From assembly GCA_008360975.2 (NCBI GenBank), contig CM039192.1:7718194-7782193 (forward strand): a stretch of DNA of 64,000 nt, written 5' to 3'. Origin of the DNA: Lichenostomus cassidix. Lineage: Eukaryota > Chordata > Aves > Passeriformes > Meliphagidae. The notes below the pieces were generated by a model, which did no database searches, had not been told where the DNA came from, and saw only the letters and a program-made list of their open reading frames with translations. Shown piece after piece: positions 1 to 12,145 of the stretch (its first letter is position 1; every line of letters starts with the position of its first letter). The position numbers and the translations under genes are program-made.

Positions 1-620
1 TGAAAACACTCATAGAAAATCATCCAGAAAAATAAATCCAACACTCAGCTGAGGCATGGCCATGAAGTTCTTAAAAATGAGAAAGCTTTTATTAGATGCC
101 AAAGAGAGCCCAAACTGGTGAGTCTAAGGGTAAAAGCCTGTGATCATGTCAGTTTGCATCAGAGAGCACAAAAAAGAACGTTGAGAGAGTGCAGAACTGA
201 GAATTAGACTACATATACTGCAATCAGAATTGAAATAATCAAAAGGTTGTATTTTCAATGCACAATTCCAGTAAGGACATTGGTCAGGAGTTAGTTTGCA
301 CTTTAAATAGTTACCTAAATTAGTAAATTCCAGTGACTGCTGAAAACAATTTGTATTTCAATTGAGAAATGAAACATCTGAAGGTCTAACACTTTGAGGA
401 AATCTATGTTCATCTGTAATCCCAGAAAAACACTTATTTCCCCCAGCGTGTGTAAGTTCAGAAGCTCCCTTTCACTTGAGTTATTGAATTAGGAATACTA
501 GTGGAGAACTGGAAGTTTTTATCTTGGGGTGGTGACAGAAGTTTATGATCTTCATGAAGAAGTCCTAAAATGCTCAGACACCCAAGGGGTGATGCCTAAA
601 GATGCTGTCTGCACACCCAC
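1..620 (-). other. PDPR: PDPR intron after coding exon 12 (incomplete)
   Basis: AT-rich intron sequence downstream of the donor at 620. I looked for the next conserved exon (a SFFMISP-like start and a WLKKHMP-like block in mammals) on the minus strand and did not find it. No repeat was recognised. Confidence 0.7.
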
Positions 621-769
621 CTGCGTTTGCTGAGCCGGGCTATGCTGCAGTCGTTCTCATACCCTCCTTTCTCATTAAGCATTCCTGTATGCACGACATG
701 CCCAACTGGCACATCCAGGTCATTCGAGAAGAGATACTGCAGACTCTCCAGGGCCTGATCTCCTGTGGA
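621..769 (-). CDS. PDPR: PDPR coding exon 12 (last exon in the window)
   Basis: Residues 536-584 plus two bases. It reads STGDQALESLQYLFSNDLDV, PVGHVVHTGMLNEKGGYEND and CSIARLSKR plus AG. The family continues with a Ser and roughly 295 more residues, which lie to the left of the window. The acceptor is TCATGTAG and the donor GTGGGT. Confidence 0.94.
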
Positions 770-1155
770 CTACATGAATCAAAAGGGAGAGAAAGTCAGA
801 CAAGCTGCCTGAGCAAAACAAATCCACTGGGGCAGCTTAAGATCGCATCAACGTCCTGGCCCAAATTATTTCAATTTGTGATGATAGCGACACTGACGTC
901 TCGAGTGTAACAGGATACAACAGTGGCACAGTGCTGGAGGTCAAATTCTATGTATAGACTAAGGTGGTAGGTATTTCTATAAACTGGGCCCTTGACAAAA
1001 TCCAGCCTGTGCTAAATACTGTGGTACAACCTGAATTTGGCCATACAGTGCGACTTCTTCTATCTATCCTCAGTGGGACACAGATATTTTTGCAAAAGCA
1101 GGCAATAATAAACTAAAGGTCACCTTTACCAGGTGGTCCCTTCCTAGGTACTTAC

Positions 1156-1289
1156 ACTTATTTCAAACTTGGTAAAAGATGACATGTCAATAACACAAAC
1201 TGCTTCCTTACAGCACTTGACTTCAGAACCCACAATATCAAACCAGTCTGGTTTGTAAAAGGTTTTGCTGTGATCCAAATCCAGCAGAT
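1156..1289 (-). CDS. PDPR: PDPR coding exon 11
   Basis: Residues 491-535. It reads DLLDLDHSKTFYKPDWFDIV, GSEVKCCKEAVCVIDMSSFT and KFEIS, in phase 0 at the 3' end. The preceding intron is only 102 bp. The acceptor is TTGTATTAG. The donor GTAAGT after ATAAGT is chosen because the next exon begins in phase 0 with STGDQAL. Confidence 0.93.
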
Positions 1290-1391
1290 CTAATACAAAG
1301 AAGAATCAAAGGAAAAATTCATAAACTGGATGAATTAAGACCTTACGTAGGCCAATCAGGAAGCACTAGGCAGAGGAGAATATGATCTCAC

Positions 1392-1547
1392 CTTTCCCAG
1401 GTGGGACAAAATACTTGACTCTCTCAAATCCATGCTTCTCCATCCACCTGGCTCCCTGTGCATCCAGGCGGTCGTACAGCGGTGAAGTGCGCAGCTGCCT
1501 GCCAGTCTGGAAGTCCCAGCGGGGAACTTTCAGATCACACATGAGAG
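1392..1547 (-). CDS. PDPR: PDPR coding exon 10
   Basis: Residues 439-490 plus one base. The translation is LMCDLKVPRWDFQTGRQLRT, then SPLYDRLDAQGARWMEKHGF and ERVKYFVPPGK. It is nearly identical to mammals through this middle domain. The acceptor is CACTGCAG and the donor GTGAGA. Confidence 0.95.
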
Positions 1548-3213
1548 CTGCAGTGGTCACAAAGATCCTTCATTAGGCAAAGTGATTATCTAAACTTTCC
1601 TTCCAGATTATCAGTACTTATTAATATCTGAACCATTAATAAAACTCCCTCAAAACAGTTCCAACCTTCTGTTTCCTGTTTTTGAAAATCCACAAATCTG
1701 TTTTGATCCATTTATAGCTCTTCAAAATCAGAGTAACAATATTTGCACAGAACACTTATATTTATAGATATTTATGGTCTCATGACAATTCTGCGAGATA
1801 ACAAAAACTCTATTTTTCATGAAGTCATGCTGACTAGCATTAATTATGCAGGATTCTTCCCTGGAAGTGTACTATATCAGACAGTTATTTTGACATTGCT
1901 AATGCTGGGGTAGGCAGCCCACAGCTACAGGGACCATCTAATTTGCCTTCTTAAGTACTGGCAATTCAGCCTTTTGTAATTATTGCAGCTTTTCCAAATG
2001 GCTCCTATATCTGTTCAGCCAGTATAGAATATTTTTATTTAGAAAACAAGTTACCCTAATAAACACTGACCATCCTCCTTAGTTATCAGTGGAGAGTAGT
2101 AACTCAACGATGTTTGAATACTACTTTATAAATGTTAAGATTCTGCCTAGGTCAGAAACAGCTTAAAACTGAAGATAAGACAAATATCTCTTACTGAACA
2201 CTTCCACCATTTCTGCCTCATAGCTAATAATTTAATTAATTTTTTGGCAGTATCTTGTATTGGTACTCCTGAAAGAGAGTAGATTAGTCTTCTAGGGAAG
2301 ACTAGATTAGAAGGGGAACGTAACACTGCAGAAATGGAATACAGTGGTCACTCTATAAAAACTAGAGTGATTCTGTAGCTATCAGAACTAAGGTTTGTAC
2401 TGGAAAGCAACTGCAGAATAATGCCCGAAGTATAAAGCTATTTTTTCTGGGAAGAAGGTCAAAGCAGCATAAGGTTTTTATTCCCTGGATATAGAAGGGC
2501 TAAGAGGTTTACCCAAATTCGCTGCTTTCACCCGAACATATGTTTTTAGTTTAGACTTGGTATTCAAGTAATTGTTCCTGTTATGAAATTTGTGAAACAC
2601 TTCGTACTTCTATTTCAAACTTGAGAAGAAGTCACCCACAATATTCAGACAATATGACAGATAATCAAACAACAGGAGGAAACAAAGCATGGCTTTAGAC
2701 AAGAAAAATGGCATCTATAATCTATTCTGCAAAGTATTTATTGCAAACTTTGACAGGAGAAAGCAGTATGTCTACGAAGACTTCCTGAATTATGCAAGAT
2801 AACTGGGTCACCCAGCCATAAGTTGGAAGTGAAGGTATTTCCGCACTGTAATGATGTGCAAAGAATAACAATGTTTGAGACAGTGTAACATTCCCAGTTA
2901 AGACTCTGGCTTCCTTTTTTAGGCTGGAGTCCTACAGAGATACATACAAATTCCCCTATACCAGAGGCAAAGCACAGAAATAGCAGAGAGCAAGGTACTA
3001 ACAGCATTTTTTTAGAAAAGTTAGTAAGAACTGGAATACAAAAAAAACCGCCAACCCATCCTTTCCTTTCTCCTGGGAAGGGGCTGTATTGCCACAAAGG
3101 AGGTCAGGAAGAAGGAAAATGTTTCTCAAGAGTGATGGCAGAGGAGACACAGTGCAGCAAAGGGGAAAATCTTGGACAGCCTGGCCAGAACTGAATGCTG
3201 ACACCTCACTTAC

Positions 3214-3338
3214 GCATGACTTCCATCACACGGTGACGGAGGAAAGTGCGACTGCTCTGAAGGGTTCCAAAACGTTTCAGATCCAAAGGCCAGACATTTT
3301 CCGATGGATACCCATTTACTATCCACTCTGCCAGGAAC
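3214..3338 (-). CDS. PDPR: PDPR coding exon 9
   Basis: Residues 397-438 plus one base. It completes GGGAGK, then reads FLAEWIVNGYPSENVWPLDL and SSRTFLRHRVMEVM. It ends the oxidoreductase domain and leads into the FAO_M-type region. The acceptor is TTCCATCAG and the donor GTAAGT. Confidence 0.94.
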
Positions 3339-4587
3339 CTGATGGAAGAAATAAAGAAAGACTGAGATATTAGCCAGTGTCTTAAGGGAAAGAATGTAGC
3401 TTTGAAGTCAGAAGCAAAGCAGTTTGGACATGGGAATTTCTTGCAATAGGGACAGAGAAGATATGTAACACGGTAATCTAAACACTAGCAGAATCTGGAA
3501 GGTTTCCCTTTACAAAATGCATCCACCAGATTCAAAACTACTAACTGTCCATTAGGATGAAGCATAAAGGGCAGCAGGAAGTTGAGGACATGTGCTAAAT
3601 GAAGCCAAAGCCTGGACAGGTAAGCTGGCTGACACTGTATCAAATCCTTGGGTTCTGATACCAAAGGAGGCGCACGTACAGTTCTGTTGGAGTTTGAGGC
3701 TTCTGCTTTGTCGTTTCTCAGTGCCTGGTATAGGCTCAGCCACAAACCACCAGTGACAGCATTTATTTCAGCACAAGGTGCCAGGAAAGTTATGTTTAGC
3801 TACACTTCCAGCAGTGAAAGATGAAGGCATGCTCCAGAGCTAAAGGACACAGGCAACTCAGAATTTAGCAGAGCAGAAGGCTCTGTTCACAGCCAGTAGA
3901 CAGCAAAACAAAGGGCCTTGGAACTGATCATGAAAAGCTACATTAGCAAGCTAAGCTGTTTATTTTGGGGCTGTAGCAACAAATGAACAAATAGTGCTTT
4001 TACCTTCAGAAATTATTTTGATTCTTAAGAGAACCTCACTGCAAAGACTCTGTATTTTATGTGACAACAAAAAAAAATCATGAGTTGTTTTCTCTGGTGA
4101 GTTAAATTATTAGACAGTGGACAGAAACTGGTGAAGGCAAATGCAGATACGAACACCCAGGATGAAAAACAAGCAGCTTGTTAAGAAGGCTGTGTGGCAG
4201 AAGGAATGCTGGGTCATCAAAACTAAATGGCAATCAGAGGGAGAAATTATCATCCTGCAACTTTGCTGCTGGGATCACACTTAAATGCCTGTCCAAGTAT
4301 CTGCATTAACACAGGAATTGGATTTTACTGGGAAATTATTCCACTCCTAGCTTACTGTAGGGGACAGTCTTAAACTACTGGCAGCACTGGCATCACATAC
4401 ATGGTGCTTCATCAGCATCAGATTCACCCTGCTTTCAGAGGAATTAAGTGCTGTGTCAACTTGAATGATCTAAAGACTTTAATCAAATGATAAATTAAAG
4501 AGGATCACAAAGCACAGAAAATGAGAGAATATGTACTTTGCTAAGCTTTTATCTCTTCCCAGCAGTTTAAAAAAAATCAGACCAGTT

Positions 4588-4840
4588 ACAGAATCATAAA
4601 ATCACAGAATATCTTGAGTTGGAGGGGATGCACAAGGACCATTGAGTCCAGCTCCTGGCCTGGGACAGGACAACCCCAAGAATCACACCATGTGCCTGAG
4701 ACCATTGCCCAAACTGTTCTTAAATTCTGGCAGGCTTGGTGCTATGACGACTTCCCAGGGGAGATATGTTCCAGTATCCAACCACCCTCTGGGTGAAGAA
4801 CCTTTTCTTAATACCCAACCTAAACCTCCTGTGACATAGG
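4588..4840 (-). mobile_element. CR1 LINE 3' fragment
   Basis: The plus strand begins AGAATCATAAAATCACAGAA, the reverse complement of the CR1 3' end. It continues through GAGTTGGAGGGGATG, CAGGACAACCCCAAGAATCA and TACCCAACCTAAACCTCCTG, all typical of the CR1 3' UTR read backwards. It is 5'-truncated, as usual for CR1. It lies in PDPR intron 8, in the gene's direction. Confidence 0.88.
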
Positions 4841-5125
4841 TCTAAGGAGGCTTACTTGATCCCCAGCTGCTCACTGAGATATGATGCCAGAGGAGAGGTG
4901 TGCAGGACAGAAGATGAATCCAACACAGATTTGAAATACACACTGGAGAACATAATCAGAACACAGCAACTGCTGCTCTCCTTCACTCAAGTCAGAAACG
5001 AAAGAGTAGTCTTTGGCAGAGAGGAGGTGACAAATACCAACCAGAACATTCTACACAGAAGGATCATCTGAGCAGTCTCTGGGTTAAAGCCTTACTTACA
5101 CACACAACAGTGATACACCACTTAC

Positions 5126-5318
5126 TTGCCTGCTCCCCCACCATACGAGATGCCAGCTGAGTTCATGCCAGCCAGAACGAAGTAGCCCCGTGCAGTGGGC
5201 GACTCTCCCATGATGCATCGCATGTCTGGGGTGAAGGACTCCGGGCAGTTCACCAACTGCATGATCTGCAGGGCCTCCAAACCTGGCATCCTGCGCAGGA
5301 GGGAGCCCAGAAGTGGCC
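5126..5318 (-). CDS. PDPR: PDPR coding exon 8
   Basis: Residues 333-396 plus two bases. It includes GPLLGSLLRRMPGLEALQIM, LVNCPESFTPDMRCIMGESP and GYFVLAGMNSAGISYGGGAG. The last block corresponds to the C-terminal edge of the FAD-binding domain (MNSAG...GGGAGK) in the DMGDH family. The exon 7-8 junction codon gives Gly where mammals have Glu. The acceptor is GTCCTAG and the donor GTAAGT. Confidence 0.95.
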
Positions 5319-5470
5319 CTAGGACCCAAGACAATAAAGAGACAAAAAGCCACAGCCTTTAGTCTCAACACATTTCAGCTGCTTCAGGTTGAAACTGCTT
5401 CCATGTTTTGATACAGTCACAAGAGAAATGGTTTACTTGCTGGAATCACACTACTCAAAATGGATCACAC

Positions 5471-6430
5471 AGCATACATTAAAAGCAGCCATATTGATCT
5501 AGACAAAGAGCCCAGTATTGTTTTCAACAGTGCAAGAGCACTGTTCAGTTTTGTCAGGGAAAGCAATAAGTACAGGCATCAAATAGGTATCTAGTGCAGA
5601 GTATCAACAGGCAAACCTACATGACACTTGCCCTATGCACTCTGCCAGCTTCCACTTACCATCAGATCAGAGGACTTCCTAAAAACTTGGTATATTTTTC
5701 TCAATTTAAAACCCCTAAATTGTACTCTAAGTACTAGACCAGTCTTCTCCAGCCTCATGAAAACACCCAACACACATGGAACAAGGAGTTCCATGTGTTC
5801 ATATTTGTTGTATGATGAATCACCGCCTTTTGTTTTAAAGCTCACACTCAATTTTTTGATGCCGCCCAGCATTAGAAGAGACAGTGATCAGCAGTTCCCC
5901 TTCTAGCCTGTCCATCTGATTCCAGATTCTATACACTTCTGTTCATTTCCCTTCTGTCATCTACTTTTTCCAGACCACTCAGTCATTCCATTCTTGGCAA
6001 CTTCCAAGCTTTGATCAGACTCTTGCTGCTCTTCCACCAGGCTTTCTCCAATCCTATGATACCCTCTGGAAACAGGGAGCCTAGAACAAGAACAACTCTC
6101 TGGCAAAACAAGGATGTAGATTTAGTGTTGCGTAATGAACTGTGGTTTCTGCTCCTTTCCTAATAATTCTTAATTTCTCTTTTGCTTTGACTGCCACTGC
6201 ACCGATGTCTTCACAGAACAGAACTAATACAACCCCAAGGTCTGTTCAAAGCCCATCACATTGCATGGTGAAAATAAGACCATCCCCACACACCCCCATG
6301 CACTTGCGTCACTTCACATTTATCCTCATTGAATTTCCTCACTGCTTCATTGCCCAGTCATGCTGGAAAAGTCCTTCGGCAACTCTTCACAGTTTGACAT
6401 TTGAGAGCGTTAATAAAAGGATAAGGTATC
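5471..6430 (-). mobile_element. Ancient CR1-type LINE fragment with reverse-transcriptase remnants
   Basis: On the minus strand, about 6290-6370 translates with disruptions to a KFNEDKCEV-like stretch, matching the FNVDKCKVMH block of CR1 reverse transcriptase. About 6150-6205 gives AVAVKAKEKLRIIRKG, matching the AVKKANRMLGIIRKG block further along the same protein. The match continues through a TGGAACTCCTTG block (about 5783-5795). At about 5478-5520 it reaches the CR1 3' region, ATACTGGGCTCTTTGTCTAG followed by ATATGGCTGCTTTTAATGT. The order is right over about 950 bp but the copy is heavily mutated. I judged this from remembered family patterns, so the boundaries are approximate. It lies in PDPR intron 7, in the same direction as the gene. 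Confidence 0.75.
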
Positions 6431-7834
6431 TACTTGGCTTTCCTTGTCCAAAAGTTACCTCTGCTTAGTACTCCAGATAAAAGACCTCAAGATTCAGCCT
6501 TAAGAACACTCCTCAGCTTTATACACAAGCAGTAAAATAATCAGATTTCACATTACCTAAGAATTTACAAACAGAAAGAGTCTTTCTGACCTGTTCTTTC
6601 TCTTCCCTCTCTCAAGCATTAGAATTCCAGAGTGAGTGCCTGTAGTTACAGGCTATTTTTCTATTGATAAAAAGAAAGATCAGTGCTAGATTTGTTCTCG
6701 TACCCAGTCCAATTTAAGCAACTCCACAGCCTATTTTAAAATCAAAAGGTGTTCCAACAACAAAGATCAAAGCAGTAATACAAGAGCTCAAACCCCAGGA
6801 ACTGCGGCCCTAGAAAGGGATCAAATACTGCCTGAGTAAGCTCTGACTCTGCTCAACTGCTCAGCACGTTTGAATGGATTAAAGAGCAATGCTGGAACAT
6901 AGCATGCAGCTGCTTCAGAAACTTGGGCAATTTGGGGGTGCCAGCAAGCAGTGCCTTTTCATTTCAGTCAAATGAAAACCAAAAGGGAAGTTGGTCCAGA
7001 GCTCAAGCAACTTATTACCAAAGCTAATGTCTTGAAGCAAGTCTTTAGGCATCTAGGGATCTAAAAATCTTTCGCATATGCCAGCACAAAACAGCACCCC
7101 ATCGTGGCCCCACCCCCTGGTGTTTAAACTTTTACCGTATCAGTATGGTGTCTCTCAGAAATCAAAGTAAAATTATTCAATTTAACCTGGAAAATAGCTG
7201 GAAGAACATACTATGACTGCAGAAAGTAATTGTGAAATTCCATCCATGCCGAGAGTCACAGAGGCATGCACATTCATAAGGGATGCAGAGAGCTCTGACC
7301 CAAGGCAAAACTAGATTCCTGAATATAAGGCAAACTTGAAGATGAGAGGGCACATACCAACTCACCAGACATCAAAGAGGCAGGAGTGGTTGGGGAAGAA
7401 AGGGACTCACAGACCATGCCATGCTCTTTCCTACAGAAAGAGCCCTCCATGTAAAAGTACATGCAGAATATAAAAACATAATAAATAAAATGGGACAAGA
7501 AAGACAGAACAGTTGGAATATAAAATAAACCACCACTGTCAATGGTGGGATGAAGTCTGGGAAACCACAATACCAACTTCTGCCCACAAAGCAACTGCCA
7601 CTGATGGAAACACACTTGTCAGTCACTGCTGAGAGCTGCAGAAACAAAATACCATAGGACTATGTGGCAGGACTACAGTGTTGATCTACTGCATCACAAG
7701 AGGAGCAACATGTGGCACTGACAGTCAAAAATCAACTGAAATGGAAGAGCAGTGCTGGGAAGTTTATGTAGTACCTTGCTGCTCAAGAGGAAGTTAATAC
7801 ATGCTGAGGGTTAGTGGTTGTTTTTAAACTTTAC

Positions 7835-8150
7835 ACAGATATCACAGAAATCTGGAATGGTTTATGTTGGAAATGAGTTTAAAGCTCATCTCATTCCAAT
7901 CCCTGCCAAGGGCAGGGACACACTAAACCAGATTGCTCCAAGCCCCATCCAACCTGACCTTGAACAATGGGCAACCTGTGCCACTACCTCATCACTTCCA
8001 CAGCAAAGAATTTCTTCCTAATATCTTATCTAATCCTGCTCTCTGTCATTTGGAAGCTATTCCCCCTTGTCCTGGCAATCTGTTCCCTCATCAAAAGTCC
8101 CTTTCCAGCTTTCCTGTACCCTCCCGTCAGAGACTGAGGTCCTTGGTAAA
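7835..8150 (-). mobile_element. CR1 LINE 3' fragment
   Basis: The plus strand reads TATGTTGGAAATGAGTTTAA, CCCTGCCAAGGGCAGGGACA, GCCCCATCCAACCTGACCTT, AGAATTTCTTCCTAATATCT and CCCTTTCCAGCTTTCCTGTA. These are the standard succession of the CR1 3' region in reverse complement. It is a 5'-truncated copy in PDPR intron 7, sense to the gene. Confidence 0.92.
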
Positions 8151-8308
8151 GGGTTTTCCAGCAAATTACGGACAAATGAAGAGATGAATGAATTTGACAA
8201 AATGTTTGTCTTTCCCACAGGTCAATGACAGCTTTCACTGCTGTGAACTCTGCCTTCTGCTGAAGCCACATGTTTCAATGCTGTGGGAACCTTTCCTCCC
8301 TAACATAC

Positions 8309-8458
8309 CAAAATGATCCCAGTCTTCTTGAAGGTTCTGGATCTCCAGCTGGTTCCGTCCCTCCGTGAAGATAGGTTTGGGGTTTTTCTCAAAGCCTCCT
8401 GAGAGGATGCCACCTTGCCAGTTGCGTATGTAGATCCTGCCATCTGGGTCAACAACAG
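8309..8458 (-). CDS. PDPR: PDPR coding exon 7
   Basis: Residues 283-332 plus one base. It reads TVVDPDGRIYIRNWQGGILS, then GGFEKNPKPIFTEGRNQLEI, and ends EDWDHF. This is one of the most conserved blocks, nearly identical to mammalian PDPR. The acceptor is TTCTGTAG and the donor GTATGT. Confidence 0.95.
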
Positions 8459-9114
8459 CTACAGAAGGAAGAAAAGAGGTGGAAAGGGAATTGAGAGAAG
8501 GGATATCTGTCTTGGGCTGCTGTCCCACAAACACCAACAACAGGGGCTGGTGACACACCAAGCCAAGCCAGTAGCCTCCTGACATGAGAAGGGACAGTCT
8601 CAGTCCCCCAGCCCCATGCTGTCACACCATTCTGGTTCTCACGTGACACCCTGGTGAGCCAGTTTAGATGAAACCATTAGCTCCCACCACAGTCATGCAT
8701 GTTAACTTTTGGGCAGTACAAAAAACTGAATTGAACTTGAGGAGCCCCAAGCCAGCAGGACAGTGTTCCCAGGAGTGAAAAGACACAAGAGGGATTCAGA
8801 TTCCTTGTGGCACTGCAAAGTTATTACACTGGCTTAGTTTCACTGAAACTGCACCCAAGACCAGACCTTCCACCAAGAGATGCCCTGCCCTTCCCCCTTT
8901 CTCTCCCTATTCTAAGAACAGTTAATTTTAATGGGGATGCCTCATGGATCCAGCTTGCTGCAGGCCACCAGCACAAAGAAGGTGGGTAGCACTGGGGCAA
9001 GGACTAGCAGGTCTGGATTGCTCCTTCCACTGGTAGTGTCAACTTGAAGTATTTATGTTATTCCACCTGGCATGTTCCATAGCAATTTTTGCCATGTACA
9101 GAAAAGCTGAGAAT

Positions 9115-9140
9115 ATATATGTGAATATATACACACACAC
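9115..9140. repeat. TA/CA microsatellite-like stretch
   Basis: Short ATATAT runs followed by ACACACACACAC, in the PDPR intron between coding exons 6 and 7. It is imperfect and short. Confidence 0.6.
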
Positions 9141-9809
9141 AGGGATTTTAATTAGTCAAATAAAAGTGAAGCACTTGTACTCTGGCCAGAGATCTGAATT
9201 CCCTGGACAGTATGTACATTACTCACTAGAAGCAGAAAAACTTCCTAACTGAGAGTAAATAAGTAAAGCTTTCTACTTCCCAGCCACAGGTTTCAAACAC
9301 AAAGGCTTTTTTTTAGGAGATCGAAAAGCCAGAACATGGGGAAGGAGCAATTACCTCAAGTGTTTGGTTGCCCCTACAGCTCATAGACATGTAAATGCCA
9401 CTGTAAAGCCTTAGCTTCAGTTGGAGGAAAGGAACAGGTGGGCCATTTGGGGCCAGCAGCCTGCAAGGGAAACATAGTGCCAGGGCTAGCACACTCTCCA
9501 GCCAAATACAACAATCCAAGACTCAGACACAACTACTACTCAAGCTAGAGTCAAGGTCATTCTCCTGCTAAGTTGACAACCTCTGAAAATAATTTTCTGC
9601 AGAAAAAGCTTTCGCAAGAGTAAAGAAAGATATTCTTTCTACCACTGAAAAAGGATATTCAGAGCAATTCAGCAAGAAGGTACTTCACAATCGCAAATGA
9701 GCTGAGGACCGATAGCCCAAGTTTGGCCTTTTTGTCACAAACTACAGGTCACCTTGGAAAGGCAGGTATAATTCACCAAGAAACTTGAAAAGACCTGAAG
9801 AATCCTTAC

Positions 9810-9927
9810 TTGGTAAGCTGCTTGACAGAGGCTCCTTCAAAGGATGAGTCAGGATGTAGAAGTGTTCGCAGGCATGGAGTGGGATATGGACTGGTTCCTC
9901 CCCAGAATGGCCCAGCTCATAGGCCCA
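9810..9927 (-). CDS. PDPR: PDPR coding exon 6
   Basis: Residues 244-282 plus one base. The translation starts WAYELGHSGEEPVHIPLHAC and continues EHFYILTHPLKEPLSSSLP. The mammalian counterpart has the same WAYELG opening and HACEHFYLLT block. The acceptor is GGTTTCAG and the donor GTAAGG. Confidence 0.94.
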
Positions 9928-10718
9928 CTGAAACCAAAAAAAGTGCTGGTCAGCATGGAAAAGAAAGAAACCAGCTCCAGGAAAAAAAAAAGCAGGACAT
10001 AGGCACAGGTCACCGCTGTGATTTTACTTTCATAAAAGACCAAGTAAGATTTGGTTCAGATTCCCAGACGTTTAACAGACACAAATTTTTTCTTCTTTCT
10101 TAGAATTTGAATTGTTTTGGACAAAGACTGGTTTTCTGTTCCTAACACAAGAACTAGAAAAGTGGGGCCCCAACTCAAAACTAAGAAGTACCAGTTTACA
10201 ACAGAAAAGCAAAAGAAGATCTTTAGGCCAAAGTCAGCACTAGGTTCAGCATCTAGAAGCAGAATAGGCAGCCTTTAGGTGCCTGTACTAAGATCCTTTG
10301 CTGACAAGGGGAACAGCTGCTAGTTGAGAAACTGCAATTGTCAGGTGTATTTTCCAGCAGAGAAGACATGACATTAAGGAGTAAAAGCAAACAAATTTTT
10401 GGGGAGGGAGGTGAGAGAGAAGGGTGAACCTTCCAGTAGAGAGACAATGGGCAGAGCTGTACCAACAAGCTGTTGGTGCTGCTCAGCAGGTTAACACCCA
10501 GCCTTTGGTGCACAGCAAACAGCAAGCACTGCTTTTCCTCCTTCACAGCCCTGTTGGGCTAAGCTGCTGAGTAACATGACTTGATCTACTCCAGTAAACC
10601 ACGCCAAAACACAAACCATTAAAAAATCCAAAATGAAAACACAAAAAAAATGAACCAGAAGGAAGTGCACATATTCTTAAGCAACAGAAACGAGAAGGAA
10701 AAATGTAAATAATTCAAC

Positions 10719-10840
10719 CTGGCCAGCACAGTTGACGAAGTACTCGCATTGAATCCGCCCTCTGTCAGTCTCGACTCCAGTCACTCGACCCTTCTTCACT
10801 GTGACATGACTGACACTTGTCCTTTCATGAATCTGGACAC
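10719..10840 (-). CDS. PDPR: PDPR coding exon 5
   Basis: Residues 203-243. The first two bases complete a Gly codon, then VQIHERTSVSHVTVKKGRVT follows and the exon ends ECEYFVNCAGQ-like (sequence QCEYFVNCAGQ) in phase 0. The VNCAGQW element across the exon 5-6 junction is typical of the DAO/DMGDH family FAD domain. The acceptor is TTTCCAG and the donor GTTGAA, which is weaker than its neighbours. Confidence 0.94.
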
Positions 10841-11808
10841 CTGGAAAGGACATCAGGAAGTCAGTATGGCATGAGCCTTCTTTCTAATGTGTCAGAGTGT
10901 TAGCTTGAAAACCTTATACTTAACCAAAATGCTTATTTTCTCTCTGAGACAAAATTTCTATTCTTGATCCAGTAATTCTTAAGTGAAACCCTGTTATTTG
11001 TAAACATCACATGTACTATTTGTACAGGCTGAGACCGTGAGGAGCTACAGTTTTTTTCCCCATGTGACAATCTGGGTGATAAATAGATACCCAGTATCAA
11101 CAACATGAAAAAAAAGAGTCTCAACTATGGATTTCTTTCCATTACAATTCCTTTATGCAAAAAACTCTGGTTTCAGATGGTGTGATTGATTCTCTTATGG
11201 GAAAGCAGTCATTTTGAGGAAAAAATCAATAAGTGGTATGCAAAAATAAACTGGGCTAAAAGAAACTAAGAGAGGTATCTTCCTAAGCAGCTTCTTCCAG
11301 TCTGATGGACTTTCATCCTTAATGACCTTTATTCTCTGTTAGCATACCTAACCTTTCTCCCAGTTTTAGACCACTCCAAATTTGCTAAAGTGCTGGGCAA
11401 ACAGCATTTATCACTACATTTCCAAAGCATATGTGCCCAATGAAATATTCCACAAGGCTCAGTCACACTTTTTCAGTTGTAGGTAATTAAATATTTTGAT
11501 GTGTAATTATGAGTCAATTCTAGGAAGGAAAGAGAATGTGCTTTTTCAGAGAAATACATAACCACTAAGGACAGCAAACAGATGCTGGACCTATCACAAG
11601 AAATCTGTACTGATTCAGCATGCAAAAAGAGTTCAGCCTGTTTTTTCAGGAAAAACAGGTTTAAAGAATCTGAACTTTACAGAAATAACAGTTTTGCTCT
11701 TCAGTGCTCAGTTAGAATATCAAAAGAGATGAAGAACATAATTTTCTTTAATGGAAAGAATGTAGCTATCATGCAGGAGAGCACTCTGTAGATAAAAAAA
11801 GCTCCTAC

Positions 11809-11972
11809 CATTCCGTGAGGCAGCGGTTGCCAGAGCCAGACTCACATTGGCAGACGACACGAGTGCATCTTCTGGCACATACATGGCCCCCACAAGGTCA
11901 TGGATGTTGATCAGTGGGTGGAGCTGCACTACTTTCTTTGGGCTGATAATTTCACATGGTATCCCCATTACA
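11809..11972 (-). CDS. PDPR: PDPR coding exon 4
   Basis: Residues 148-202 plus one base. It contains VMGIPCEIISPKKVVQLHPL, HDLVGAMYVPEDALVSSANV and ends ALATAASRN plus G. This is well conserved with mammalian PDPR inside the oxidoreductase domain. The acceptor is TGTGACAG and the donor GTAGGA. Confidence 0.94.
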
Positions 11973-12063
11973 CTGTCACAGAACATAAGAAACACCATGT
12001 CATTTGTCTTGCAGGAGAGCTGGTGCACACTGAAGCTGAGTTGTGTTTCCTGCTCATACGTAC

Positions 12064-12145
12064 TTCAGCGATGAAGCAATGCGCTTCAGAGAGATCAGTC
12101 GGTCCTGAGTCTGAGCCAGTGAAATAGAGCCTGTCTTCATGTATC
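12064..12145 (-). CDS. PDPR: PDPR coding exon 3 (82 nt)
   Basis: Residues 121-147 plus two bases. The translation begins GYMKTGSISLAQTQDRLISL. Of the possible ends, the donor GTACGT after CTGAA is the one that keeps frame: AA joins T of the next exon to give Asn, reading SLN-VMGIP as in mammals (GLN-VIGIP). The exon is too short to stand out as an open reading frame. The intron after it is only 91 bp (11973-12063). Confidence 0.92.

Larger units (their letters stand above)
5319..8308 (-). other. PDPR: PDPR intron 7 (3.0 kb)
   Basis: The largest PDPR intron fully inside the window. It contains a long ancient CR1 copy at about 5471-6430 and a younger CR1 fragment at about 7835-8150, listed separately. 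The remaining sequence shows nothing further. Confidence 0.85.

Noticed and set aside
602..910. 102-codon plus-strand open frame
   Set aside because: It is the antisense of PDPR exon 12 (621-769). The minus strand gives the conserved protein.
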